64,000 bases of DNA from Adiantum capillus-veneris (GCA_014529385.2 CM043944.1:177912240-177976239), one strand, 5' to 3'. Positions 52,301-62,590 are shown, numbered from the stretch's first letter. Numbers and translations: made by a program. Notes: generated by a model not told the origin, from the sequence alone.

Positions 52301-54520
52301 ATACCATGGTCATCAATGCAAATGGCATACTCTTTGTTAGGATCCAGTTAAACCTCAGCTCCATGGTGATTAGTCATATAAAAAGAGAGTATATGGCATT
52401 GTCATTCCGGTTTCCAAGTGAGTCAAATAGGAAGACATTTCAGATGTCAAATCAAAAAAAGTGTTTGAAACTTCTTCAGGGATAGTGTGCAAGGAATTGC
52501 CTTGATTCATGCTTTCTTCAGTGGATACTCTACTGGATGTTTCTCCAAATATGCCCTCATTTCCTAGTACACGAAGAGATCTAAGGTTCATAAAGACTTG
52601 TGCAGTCCTGGATAGAGTACTTACGTTTGGATTGACTTGTTGTCAATTTATTCCACTTGACTAAATTGCACTTTCTGTCAAGCTAATGATTCCTCGTCTG
52701 CAACCTGATTCATGTACAAATTTGGTCAAGTTAGCTATTCTTCTATAAAGACAATATAGTGTTTTCTAGCTGTTGTGATTAGTCTATGTATATCACTGCA
52801 AATCGAGCTAATTGAGTCAACCATTGTGATTTTCAAACTCGACTTTTGGCAAGAATCAAAGGATTACTCTACAACCTGGAAACTAAGTGAACATGTATCA
52901 ATTTGGATCCAATTGAACCCAAAATTGCCCGATGGCTTTGTATTATGCTGGTCTATCACTTTACAAGTTCAAAACTCAAAATGATGTCTCTGTGTAGCAA
53001 TAGTAAATAATCACGATTATTTACTTTTGCCAGTTTTCTTGCAATGTTTGGCTTAGTTTGCCAAGTATACACTCTGTTAAAGTCTCTGGACAAGTTTCAA
53101 CAAGTTTGGACAAATTCTATGCAAGTTTATCAACTGTTTTGTGTCCGTAGACTCTGATTTCCAGAATCTCGCTTAAGTCTCAGTTTTGTGATCCAAATTT
53201 CACGAAAATTGATTTGTGTGGTCTACTTGATATGCTTGACTTTGTGGTATACTCAAATTTGCAAAATTTTCAAGTTTTGTAGCAGACGTGAATAATCGTA
53301 ATTATTTACTCCAACTCTATTTTTGTAAATTTTTATCCTAACTTTGACACAGATCTATTAAGCACCTCAAGTTAAGGTTTCTGGACAAGTTTGGACAAGA
53401 TTTGGTCAAATGGTCATCATTTTTCTGTCCACAGAGTAACTTTGCAAATTTTCCAATGATCCCAATCTTACCAAATTTGGTTTGTGGGCTTATTACAACA
53501 TGGTAAAGCTAGTGGTATGCCAACTTGGTCAAAAAAGTTGAAGAATGGGGTAGATATAAATAATCATGATTAATTACAACTACTAACTTTTTGCATATTT
53601 TTGGTCAACTGAGCATGTACACATGTTTATCACATCAATATAAGCCTATGAATCAAATTTCATCAAGTTTGGACAAATTGTTTTCCAATTTACAATCAAA
53701 TATTAAAAAGTCACTACAAACTTTAGTTTTTTCCCACTTTGGTGATCCAAATCTTTTGTGCCTTTACAAAAGTTGTTTGTACACATGCAATGAGTCAATG
53801 GTATGAACCTTGGTCAAATCTGAGTTGCAAGTTAACAATCGCGATTATTAACTTCAGGCTTCAAATGAACCAATTTTTACACTTTTTTTAAGGACAATCC
53901 TTTTATGACTTATTTTAAGCCTATGAATCAAGTAAAAATTTTTGGCCTAAAATGTCAAGAAAAAGTAAATAATCTGAGTTTTGGCCAACTCTTGCAATTT
54001 TTTCCTCAAAGTGTCCTTGAGCTTACCCAGTGGTTCATACAACTTTTAAACTTACTCTCCAGTCGGATTGAGTGGTTTGGGGTCTTTTCGTGCTATTTCT
54101 AGCCGTAGACTTGAAATTCTGTAGCTTCAATTAACAACTCACACTTGATTCTTTCAGAGAGAGCAATGGTTTTGAAATCCACCTCGGATCCTACTTACCC
54201 TACTCCTAGGTTCTTACGCAATGGGGTTGTGGAAAGTGTCCACAAACACTGGTTTTCTTGTTTTTTAAGGTTTCCTGAGCATTGATCTTAAGACTTTTTT
54301 CGTCTATCAATCATTCTCAAAATCCTACTCTAATCCTAAAATACTAAGATCCTAAAGGCACTCGACAAGTACGATTACCTCCAAGCTACCTCTACACCGC
54401 CAAGGACGACAATCTTAGGCTATGCGGTTTCTAAAAGAAAGTTTTTAGTCTAGGAGATTCTAGAGGAAGTTAAAGGATAACTTCACAAGACGCTCGTGAT
54501 TCCCTAGTTTAGGCCTCTTC
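52301..54520 (-). other. Complex X internal module next to LTR2
   Basis: 2.2 kb after the PBS on the minus strand. One 73-codon frame (52591-52370) of unknown nature near its far end and otherwise no coding. Most of it is the degenerate tandem repeat described separately. In Athila/Tat-type elements long non-coding or extra-ORF regions beside the LTR are known; which one this is cannot be settled here. Confidence 0.55.
52740..53860. repeat. Degenerate tandem array, about 275-bp unit, with AT palindrome
   Basis: Four units, each ending in a near-palindromic core related to AATAATCGCGATTATT, at 53004-53023, 53291-53306, 53557-53576 and 53831-53852 (spacings 286, 267 and 276 bp). Between the cores, matching pieces recur in the same order: CAAGTTTGGACAA, a run like TGATCCAAATTT, and TGGTATNCNAACTTGGTCAA. 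A related core lies in LTR2 itself near 54885. Confidence 0.75.
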
Positions 54521-54542
54521 GATCCCCGGCAGCGGCGCCAAA
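54521..54542 (-). other. Complex X primer-binding site at LTR2
   Basis: The minus strand after the LTR reads TTTGGCGCCGCTGCCGGGGA, the classical PBS form of Athila/Tat-type plant gypsy elements. Confidence 0.9.
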
Positions 54543-55471
54543 TGTGGAACGCGTATCTAACCTCATCATCCTATCTTATTGTAGATTTAGCGAGAACTAT
54601 GATTAAATTGTCAATCCATGGGACAAAACTGGCTTGATAGCACATAGAGGCTACAAGAGGTTGTCAATGTTTCGAAAAACAACTAAAAACTTGCATCTAA
54701 CTCTACTACACTCAAGTGACTGAAATCACCAAAAGCCAATCGCTCATCGGCAAACAAATCACATCCTTTACAGCATCAAATGATATCCAATCGTAATGAA
54801 ACTTTTAGGACAAGTTTATAAGACCTAAGCACACATGCTTATGGTCTCAAACCCCACTGTAGGTCAAGTGTCAAAATCGCAATTATTAACAGCAGTGGAA
54901 TTTTGACCTATTTGTTTTTGGCCCAAAATGCATCTAAATGCTTAGCAATGCTACCCTAATACCCCGCCTATGCTTAGTTTTTTATTTTGAAGTGTAAATT
55001 TTTGTTGATGATGAAATTAGACCGCGGGTTGGCGATTCTAAAAGCTATGAAATACTGTGATGTGTTTACGTCAAAATGTAGAGCTCTTACATACAGTTGC
55101 AACGCAACAAACGCAACTGTAATGTGACAACCAAGGATGGAGTAGGAAGCACGAGAAGGAGAGAAGTGAGGGCCATTAGCTCATGCTGTGTATTTCATTA
55201 TCCAAAACTTATAAATAACTTACAAAAGTTGGCTTTTATACCTTAGCCAAGGTTTTTGGTGGTCAAAGCTAATAACCTGGGAGCTCTAACTAAAGATAGA
55301 CAATGACAGGTTGATACAATTTAGAAGCTTGTAGCCCTGGCTCATCAATTACAAGGTTTATCCGAAAAATAAGAGTTACAATATTCTCGATTTATCAAAA
55401 TAATAATTTTTTTTTACAATAAGAGCTCCAAAAAATGGTATCCGTGGTGTCCGTGTTAGCTTGCTGCTGCA
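54543..55471 (-). repeat. Complex X LTR2 (minus orientation)
   Basis: 929 bp. Read on the minus strand: TGCAGCAGCAAGC to CGCGTTCCACA, then the PBS, so it is a 5' LTR facing left. TATAAAAG box on the complement of 55233-55240. It has an A-run-rich patch near 55405. Confidence 0.88.
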
Positions 55472-56010
55472 AAAGATCTTCGCTGCCAATAAGTATAGCC
55501 GTGACCTACAAGATCTTTTCAAAAGTTTAAGGAGGCTATATACATCTCTCAACAAGGGCAAAAATTTGTTGCTGACAAGCAGAGAAGGGCCTTAACATTC
55601 AAAGAAAATGATTGGGTCTTACTTAAGTTTCCCAAGGCTCGATCGAGGCAAACAACAGGCAAAAATCCTACGGGCCATCAAAAGTATTATGTTAAACTAG
55701 CAAAAAGGTCCTATGGTTCTTTTCAAATCTTGAAGCCAATCATTGAAATGGCTTATCAACTCAAGATGCCCAACCATTGGCTCATACACAATGCTTTTCA
55801 TGTGAGCCTACTTTATAAGCCCTACAAAGGAGAGACACCAGGTAAACCAATTATTGAAGACCCTCAAGAAATCAAAGACCAAGAACAAGTGCTACAACCC
55901 AAAGATATCCTTTGGCATGAAGACAAGGTACTACGACATGGTAAGATTATTCGATGGTATCTGATTAAGTTCAAAAATTATCCTTTTGATGATGCTAGAT
56001 AGATGCAAAG
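55472..56010 (+). pseudogene. Gypsy-1B integrase C-terminus with chromodomain-like tail
   Basis: It continues 35499: SRDLQDLFKSLRRLYTSLNKGKNLLLTS, then the frame 55730-56002 with PNHWLIHNAFHVSLLYKPYKGE, then VLRHGKIIRWYLIKFKNYPFDDAR and a stop where Trp is expected. The block resembles a chromodomain (aromatic residues, K-x-Y-P) and supports the chromovirus assignment. Better preserved than gypsy-1. Confidence 0.75.
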
Positions 56011-56279
56011 ATTACAACTTAAGGATAGTATGAACCTTGTCAATGCTTACAATGTTACATTAGAGTAAGCAAATGTACATGTTTCTTTTAAATGAACAAT
56101 GTTTTTATCTTATAAGACTAATTGTCTGTTTATTGTGCACAAAATTAAAAAGTATGCATGCTTAGAATCATGTTTCTGATGACGACGTCTCTCAAACACC
56201 AAGTAGAATTTTTCGCTCTACTTTGCGAGAATGAAATGGACTAAAGAGAATACATGCTTGCGACAGCTAAGTCTCCCAA
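56011..56279 (+). other. Gypsy-1B 3' untranslated part
   Basis: About 90% identical to 17790-18050 of gypsy-1, ending at CTAAGTCTCCCAAG, where unrelated sequence begins. Confidence 0.8.
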
Positions 56280-57250
56280 GCCTGGGGAGGTCACTTAGTT
56301 TAAATTCCTATATCACGTGCGTTCGAGATCCCTATAAAAAACCCCTATGCACCAAAAAATCCTTATTCTCTTACACCCCTCTGTAAATTTCATCTAAAAT
56401 TATATATCCCTAATCGTACATATATTTTTTGTGAGATGAAATAATAACTTCCCTTTATTAAGAGTTAATTTTTTTCTTAGAATGCACTTGAAAGGGTCAC
56501 AAAACATAATAACAAAAAACTTTATGGCACATTATCCACATTAAAATCTAAAAGCTTTAAAAATATCGATCCAAATGATCATGTTAATTAGACTTTTGTC
56601 AAGAGCTTTTGATAATTGCCTTGTAATTACATAGTTGTAATACGGACACATAGTGACAAGAATGTTGTGTTGCGTTGTGGTTAGCTTGGTCTTTTAGGGA
56701 TTCTTTTGTATGTCTTTTGGTGGAAGTACAAGGTGTCTTACTGTAGCATTTATGCTCTTTAGTTTTTCAAGGTTCTGAGTAGCAAAAGAGGCAACTTACA
56801 CAAGCTTTTTGCCGACGATTATTACAACGGCACTACACTCATAAATGTGGAAATATTCACATAGACTTAAGTGCACTACACTTACATCAGCTTGATGAAT
56901 TATTAATGCTAGCATTCCTTCTCCATAAGCAAAATTATGTACATAAAGCTTGCTATACTTGTGCTACCTAGATGACTAGCTGATTTTGCAACCATTGGCC
57001 TACTTTTTTGCATGCGTCGGCTAGGTTGACTTTGACTAAGCAGTCAAAAAGGCCAAGCAAGGAGAATCTATTATAGAAAGCACACCTCATAACAATTAAA
57101 AAAGAAGAAATATCCCGGGAAAGTTTATGACCACAAGTCCATAGATTTCAAAATGTGACCACATCACCATTGCACTTTCACTTGGTTCAAGTTGTGTTAA
57201 AATGATGAGTGGAGCTAGACTTTTTTCTCTGGGAGCATTACTAGTTTGTC
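56280..57250. other. Unrecognised AT-rich segment
   Basis: It replaces the rest of the gypsy-1B 3' untranslated region and the first two thirds of its LTR. No coding frame, no LTR or terminal inverted repeat seen. The 7-bp AGGTCAC occurs near both ends of the foreign block (56287-56293 and 57883-57889), but that may be chance. Confidence 0.5.
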
Positions 57251-57272
57251 AAGCTTCAGAGATGCAAGTCCT

Positions 57273-57273
<1 letters not shown>

Positions 57274-57331
<58 letters not shown>
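57274..57331. repeat. (AG)n microsatellite
   Basis: About 29 AG units at the 3' edge of the PPR pseudogene. Confidence 0.95.
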
Positions 57332-57335
<4 letters not shown>

Positions 57336-57872
57336 AATATGATATTTAGCAAATGCAAGAGGCTGATCTAATAGACCAAAAAAGTTAAGATAGTGGCATA
57401 TCTTCCAATAAGGCACATTTCCACATTCCTTCAAGCTGCACATATAAGTGATAGCATGCTCAAAAAGATCAACCATGCAAACATACTGCTCATCCAATAT
57501 GTTGCCATGATGTTGCCTGATGCTATTGAAAGGATTTGGCCATCATCCACTAGACCCTAGTAACTACATCCATTGAGCACACTAGCAAAAGTAATTGCTA
57601 TGGGGGAACTGCTTTTGCTCAACCAACCCTTGTTCATCACATCCTTATAAGTACATTCCAAGATGCTTATTTTAGCAACAAACCTTGATTTGTATCTAGT
57701 GAAAACAAGTAAAGCTTGCTTTGCCACAACTTTGTGGGCATAGTTTTTATCAATGCTCTCCCCAAGTAATGACATCCTAGATAGGTAGCTCATCAAGAAT
57801 GTGTTTTGCTTTATAAAAAATGTGCTATTTGGATACATGTCAACCAAGGTAGCACCAAGCTAGACATGGTTC
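57332..57872 (-). pseudogene. PPR protein fragment (pentatricopeptide repeat), pseudogene
   Basis: Minus strand. LGATLVDMYPNS (standard ...LVDMY... of plant PPR proteins) at 57870-57830, then a poorly kept repeat (YAHKVVAKQALLVFTRYKSR), ITFASVLNGCS (57580-57557), a stop and frame change, and EQYVCMVDLFEHA (57497 on; compare CMVDLLGRAG) followed by VPYWK. Plant PPR proteins act in organelle RNA processing. This piece has no start, no full repeats and several breaks, and it ends in a (CT)n tract, so it is a captured or stranded gene fragment. Confidence 0.6.
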
Positions 57873-57879
57873 TACGATA

Positions 57880-58188
57880 ACCCAGGTCACAAGGAGCACA
57901 GAGATTGTATTTTACCAAGTCTCTCTTGATGAGAAAATCTATAATTAATACAAAAGCCCCTATTGGAGGGGGGGGCGGCTCCATGTAACCCGGTCCTCAA
58001 CTGTTGTCAAGTTCTCTAAACCCTCTCTCTCTTGCAAAATCTTCATGCCAAGTTAATTAAGTATTATGGTTATGTTTCTACCGCTAATTAAGTTCACCCT
58101 CTATGTTCTCCAAGTAGTCTCACAAAAATGCTCACTCTTATTCTCTTAATTCTGTTATTCTCAAAGTTCATAGGCCATTTCCATTACA
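57880..58188 (+). repeat. Gypsy-1B 3' LTR, terminal part
   Basis: It matches 4194-4504 and 24850-25159, ending CCATTACA. It is followed by CCGAT (58189-58193), the same target sequence as left of gypsy-1 (3083-3087). Confidence 0.85.
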
Positions 58189-58204
58189 CCGATAGGCACA
58201 AGGA

Positions 58205-58240
<36 letters not shown>

Positions 58241-59009
58241 TCTCTCTCCCCCCCCCCCCCCCCCCCCCCCCCAAAATCCGTATGGTTCTCTTTACAAGGC
58301 TACATGAGCAACAATATACAATTATGGCTCCCATGCACTTGCCGCTTGGAGTCGCCTTTAAGGCCAATGCTAGCTGCTAACCAAATTATCACAAATAGAG
58401 CAAGAACTTTTGCTCATAACCACCACCACCCACACCAAATGTGTAGTTCTCTTTCTCTACTCATCACTCCAACCAAAACAAACTATTCCAGTAGCTACGA
58501 CCTTGATATTATTTTTTAATGTTATTTCTCTTTTGTGTTGCATCCTATTGGAAAGCAACTGCATGAAATGTTACTCGTTAGCACATAGCTTCATAAAATA
58601 AGCTCCTTAATGCATACATTGTAGCATTGCTCAATTCTATTGCACACCAATCAATCTCACCAAGCACCCCATAGAGGACCAGATCAAACTCAATTATAAT
58701 TAGATGATGGTATCATCTTTGTTGTTATTATTGCTTCATTATGACACATTCTTTGTCAAATTAGTCAACCATGTAAGTACAATACATAGTCAATACAATG
58801 GTAGGGCATAGAAGAGTTCATCATGGAAAATGACAGTAGATATAATCACCATTTTCCCAAAAAAAAAAAGAAACAGAAAGAGACTCTGACAGAGACAAAG
58901 AATATGGCAATGATTATAACCCAAGGAATCTCTGAAAAAACTATGGTTGCAAGCATAAATCTATTTGATGTAGATATTTCTAGTGACAACACCGATAGGC
59001 ACAAGGATC

Positions 59010-59060
<51 letters not shown>

Positions 59061-60565
59061 CAAATCTTGATGGTTCTCTTTACACGACTACTATAATAAA
59101 GCAATCTAAATCCGCATGTGGGAACAACATAACACTCAGGGCATCATGGTGTAGGAATCACTATGCATCGCCTGCCAGAGTAGTAGCAAGACATATTCGG
59201 TAAGCCATCCACTTCGAGCAAAGGTCAAATCCACCCATATAATAACATCAACCAAGTATTCTCATTTACAAGCTGAAATATTGCCTAATTAAAACAACCC
59301 ATGATCACCACGTTATAGTTGAAGCTTGTCTCGTTGTCGAATAGAACCCTCTGCCCAGTATGTATGATGATTGCTATCTTGGTTCTTAGAATGCAGATGC
59401 AACTATGCATGTAGTTATCTAATGAAAAATAGAAAAATTCCATCTAATCACTTTTTCCCTAGTCTTTTCCACGAGCCATTGGCCCAAAAATATACAATTA
59501 TATCTACTACTAGTAATGTAACGTAATGTGATTTGTAATTTTTCTCCTTTGCCATTATCTGTAGTGTTCTACCATTCGATAGTGAAGTTGTTATTGCATA
59601 TTTCTTGATACTGCCTCATTTCCTTGCCCCTCTATGACATATCTACTATTGTCTTTACTACTACCTTATGGATAGCTAATATTTAGTGAAGAATGCTTAC
59701 TCTTATGCCAAAATTGGATATCAAAAAACTATGTATCAAGAGCCCTGATTTAGTATATCCAAATAGTTGGTCGTTAATCATCATATGTTTGTGCATTTCC
59801 TAAGCTTGGATAGCCTTTTATAGATTAGCTTGTGATTATAAATATACAACTCTATACCAAGTATAAGATCATTCTAACTATTGTCTAAATCAAGCATCAT
59901 GATTAGTCTCTCATTTGAGTCATTATTTGACCTTACTACCACTTTGATACTAACTCAATATCTACTATCTACCCAGATTTGTAGCCCATTTCCCCAATTT
60001 ACGTAACTCTTCCATTATCTTTATTGGCACATGACGCCTCTCCCTAAAGATAATAGGACTTCTCATCGATTTCCTTGGTTGATCTAAAACGATATCATCT
60101 TTAGTATGTCTTTATAAACACTTGCAAATAAAGATGAGTAATTTGAAATCATCACCAAAACTTAGCATTCTTCATTTGATAACTACATTCAAACGAGCGG
60201 GGAAATAATCTATGACAAGATTTGGCCATACCCCTATAAGTTCTCTTTTCTATTCATTTTCTCATTACAAAGTCATTTACCATATTGAGGAGCTGTGTGT
60301 GACAAAATACACTTGTCACTTAACATCTGCATTCGCTCTCTTCTTCCAAACCTTGAACCTGACAAAGAAGCATATCATGCCATATTTACTTTTCCCACGA
60401 TGCGGGGCGGGGGGGGGGAGAGAGAGAGAGATGCTAACAATGTAGATATCACAGTAAGAGACATGCAAGATTCTTACAATGTAAACAACATTTGCAGACA
60501 ACACCACCTTCGAATACTTCCCACTTGATCATTCTTCAAGTAGCCAAGACAGCTACAATCAACCA
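58189..60565 (+). repeat. Repeat R copy 2
   Basis: It is colinear with 25160-27377 plus 34967-35187 and shows the empty site of element C. It contains (CT)n (58205-58247), a 25-base C-run (58248-58272), a second (CT)n (59012-59058) with the same flanks 800 bp further on, and a G-run (60404-60418). No convincing gene. The right end runs into the F-box gene and may include its last exon or 3' untranslated part. Confidence 0.78.
58248..58272. repeat. Poly-C run after (CT)n
   Basis: 25 consecutive C. Copy 1 has only five C at this place, so the length is either a recent expansion or an assembly/sequencing error. Confidence 0.8.
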
Positions 60566-61765
60566 TAACAAAGCAAACTTGGTCTCGGGTCATACACAAG
60601 GACGGGGCTTTTCCCAAAAACTACGTCTTGCGACTGCAAAAAGAAAACAGATCCCTCTCCTCTAAGGGTCCCTTTCCATGGCTTCAGGATCAGGATCATT
60701 AGAAACAAGAGATACCTGCACACAGCTCCACGCATCCTTTGCCACATGGTATGCCATTACATCCATCTTGCCACCTTGAGCCCGCACTTAAAAAGATTGG
60801 CATCCGCCACCTTGAGCCCGCGGGCAGTCGAAGAACGCTTGGTCATGGGGGATGACCCCACCTTCCAGCTTCCACTTCTTGAATCAAAAACCTCAAAGGG
60901 TACCTTAGGATCCATGTAGCCCCCTCTAAAGAAATTTTTCATCACCCTCACATGATAATGGAGCGGGTCTTGATTGTCAATGGCCATGCTCACCTTAACC
61001 ATCGGGAGGTGATTGAAAGCATGTTGAAGACAACGATTGAAGCACACGGATCATTGACAATGGTGCAAATCAAACCACCAGCAGAGGCCATAACCAAGCC
61101 TGGCTAATATGGCTGCTCCAAGCAGTAAGGTTGCGCTTACCTCTCGGAGGCTCTAGCATCATAGAGCGCATCAAGAACCATGACTCCTTGGCCTTGTCTG
61201 GCAAGGACTCTCCTGCCCCCAAGACCAAACTCCAGGCCTTGCAAACACACCGGAGCTGGCAAAGCTCGCGCACAGACAGCCGTGAGAATATTTGCTCAAC
61301 TAACACATCCCGAGGCAGCGGCCCAATGCTGGGCATTATAAGATCCAGCTGAGGCACCCATCTCTTCTTGTTGGCCTCCGGCCACCGCCAGCACTTATAA
61401 TTACCTTTCATGTCAAGATGATGATGCAGATTCTCCCTGGCCCTGTCCCTCTTCCTGTCCTTTTGTCTCCTACGCCAGGCAAGCTTCTCCCTGTCCATAT
61501 TGCCCCTATCCCTGTGCGAGTCCTTGTGCTTCTTCTCTTTGTCCCTGTCCCTGCCCCTGCTCTCCTTCTGTCTGTCCCTGTCCCTGCCCCTGCCGTTGCT
61601 CCTGCTCTCCTTCTCCCTTTCCCCGTCCCTATCCCTGTGCGAGCCCTTGTGTTCCTTCTCTCTGTCGCTGTCCCTGCCCCTGCTCTCCTTCTCCATGTCC
61701 TGCGAGCCCTTGTGCTCATTCTCTCTATCCATGTCCCTGCCCCTGCCGCTGCCCTCCTTCTCCAT
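60560..61765 (-). pseudogene. F-box protein with Arg/Asp/Glu-rich N-terminus, frameshifted
   Basis: The first 232 codons (61765-61070) are open. An N-terminal tail of about 110 residues is made of RDRDRE/KESRGRD-type repeats. A canonical F-box follows at about residues 145-185: IGPLPRDVLVEQIFSRLSV, then LCQLRCVCKAWSLVL. F-box proteins join substrates to SCF ubiquitin ligases. The following part is split over three frames: GGLICTIVNDPCASIVVFNM, then PFEVFDSRSGSWKVGSSPM (61047-60757), then VMAYHVAKDAWSCVQVSL, the usual F-box/kelch-like C-terminal region. The frame is also open upstream of the ATG to an AG acceptor-like site near 61826, so an earlier exon is possible. The 3' end meets repeat R. 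Sequencing error could explain some frameshifts. Confidence 0.7.
61450..61765. repeat. Low-complexity repeats coding the RD/RE-rich tail
   Basis: CCCTGTCCCTGCCCCTG-type hexamer-like repeats (plus strand). They produce long open frames on both strands; only the minus-strand frame that leads into the F-box is credible. Near copies of flanking parts (GCCAGGCAAGCTTCTCCCTG, 61475 and 61898; GCCTGCCTACGC, 61791 and 61923) show a local duplication about 425 bp apart at the 5' side of the gene. Confidence 0.75.
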
Positions 61766-62115
61766 GTCCCTGGTCCTCCTGTCCCTGTGCGCCTGCCTAC
61801 GCTGGGTAAGGTCCTCTTTACGATTCTGCAGGGTAAGCAGGGTAAGGAAGCCAAGTCAAAATATCAGCCGTCCGATCGCCCGGTCCTTTTGTTTCCTGCG
61901 CCAGGCAAGCTTCTCCCTGCCCGCCTGCCTACGCTTGGTAAGGATGCGTTCTCACTGGTCGTTTTGCCTCGCCAGCCAACGAGAAGTAACGCCAAGCGAG
62001 AGGCAATTCAGACGGCACACGGACACCGTGCTGGCCATGCGAAATCTAGGCAGACTGAGTCACGTCCAACCTTGGAGTGAAAGTGTCCGACCTACCAAGC
62101 GTTTGGACCATCCAC

Positions 62116-62161
62116 CTCTATCCAATCACAAGCGTCCTTACCGTGCGAAATATAAATTAGC
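62116..62161 (+). promoter_or_regulatory. Possible promoter between divergent genes
   Basis: CCAAT-type motif TCCAATCA (62121-62128) and TATAAATTAG (62151-62160) about 45 bp before an ATG (62202). Together with the minus-strand F-box start at 61765 this would be a divergent arrangement. Inferred from motifs only. Confidence 0.4.
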
Positions 62162-62201
62162 CAACTCATCACCTTCTCCTAGTAACATTAATCTAGGAGC
62201 A

Positions 62202-62590
62202 ATGGCATTTCTTCTCCTACAATGTGCCAACTCGTACCAAGATCTCGAGCTCCGGCTCTTATTCGCTCCCTCCCTCTGGTTGCTTTCTTCCTATCTATCC
62301 CTCCATTTGTCGCTATCTCTGCTTGCCCGAGGCTGCTTATACCTACGCTCCTTGCCAAGACATGTCTTGTGTCTGATAGTTGTTGCTGCAGCTCGTGAGT
62401 CCCTATCTGTGTTGCTGTTTTGACAGTCCCGAGGTGGAGGCAGAGCTGTTGCCGCTGGTTTATATTGCTGCTGGAAGTTCGCTTCTGAACCAGCTAACTG
62501 CCATCGACAGTGCAAGGGTGGAAAGAGCTACTGCTGAGCCGACGGTTGTTGCGCTGGTTGCCTCTACTGTATATCTTATAGGTAATGCAC
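62202..62590 (+). CDS. Hypothetical plus-strand gene, possibly with introns
   Basis: From ATG 62202 a Leu-rich, possibly signal-like frame (MAFLLLQCANSYQDLELRLL) runs to 62423. A second open segment in another frame (SPEVEAELLPLVYIAAGSS...VYLIG, about 62428-62580) starts after TTTTGACAG and ends at ATAG/GTAATG, which look like acceptor and donor sites. The two cannot be joined directly because the implied intron would be under 40 bases. No family recognised. It could also be the 5' end of the unit with the Myb/SANT-like region. Confidence 0.3.

Larger units (their letters stand above)
35500..55471. mobile_element. Complex X: composite retroelement with inverted terminal LTRs
   Basis: The left end is an LTR in plus orientation (35500-36429) and the right end an LTR of the same family in minus orientation (54543-55471), so both ends face outward with the U3 terminus. 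Flanking bases are GAAGA (35495-35499) and AAAGA (55472-55476). Joining the flanks with one copy removed gives the same sequence as gypsy-1 at 17260-17280 without gap. The interior (minus strand) is LTR2, PBS, 2.4 kb with tandem repeats [copia-3 inserted], a 42-bp LTR fragment plus a second PBS, then gag [copia-2 inserted], protease and the first part of RT, which is joined directly to the CA end of LTR1. Removing copia-2 and copia-3 leaves about 9.4 kb. Confidence 0.75.
35188..58188 (+). mobile_element. Gypsy-1B: second, 5'-truncated gypsy-1 copy with nested insertions
   Basis: Fragments in order: integrase core 35188-35499, [complex X 35500-55471], integrase C-terminus and chromodomain 55472-56010, 3' untranslated 56010-56279, [foreign 1.6 kb with PPR pseudogene], last part of the 3' LTR 57880-58188. 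It is about 90% identical to gypsy-1 over shared parts. The first 60 bp carry a short local duplication of the YHPQ-T/M-DGQSEIVN coding segment. No 5' LTR, gag or RT: it begins where the duplicated block begins. Confidence 0.82.

Noticed and set aside
53000-53860. CRISPR-like array from the regularly spaced palindromes
   Set aside because: The units are degenerate over their whole length, spacing varies by nearly 20 bp, and the setting is a plant retroelement.
35500-55471. Complex X as a foldback DNA transposon or large inverted-repeat element
   Set aside because: The terminal repeats have LTR features (TG...CA, TATAAAAG, PBS next to LTR2), the target duplication is 5 bp, and the interior encodes gag, protease and RT.
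58248-58272. C-run as a biological signal
   Set aside because: The copy at 25226-25233 has only a few C, and homopolymers of this length are often sequencing or assembly errors.
61418-62423. Long plus-strand frames of 220 and 307 codons rich in Leu/Pro/Ser/Val
   Set aside because: They are the complement of the RD/RE repeat. The minus-strand frame leads into a real F-box and explains the openness.
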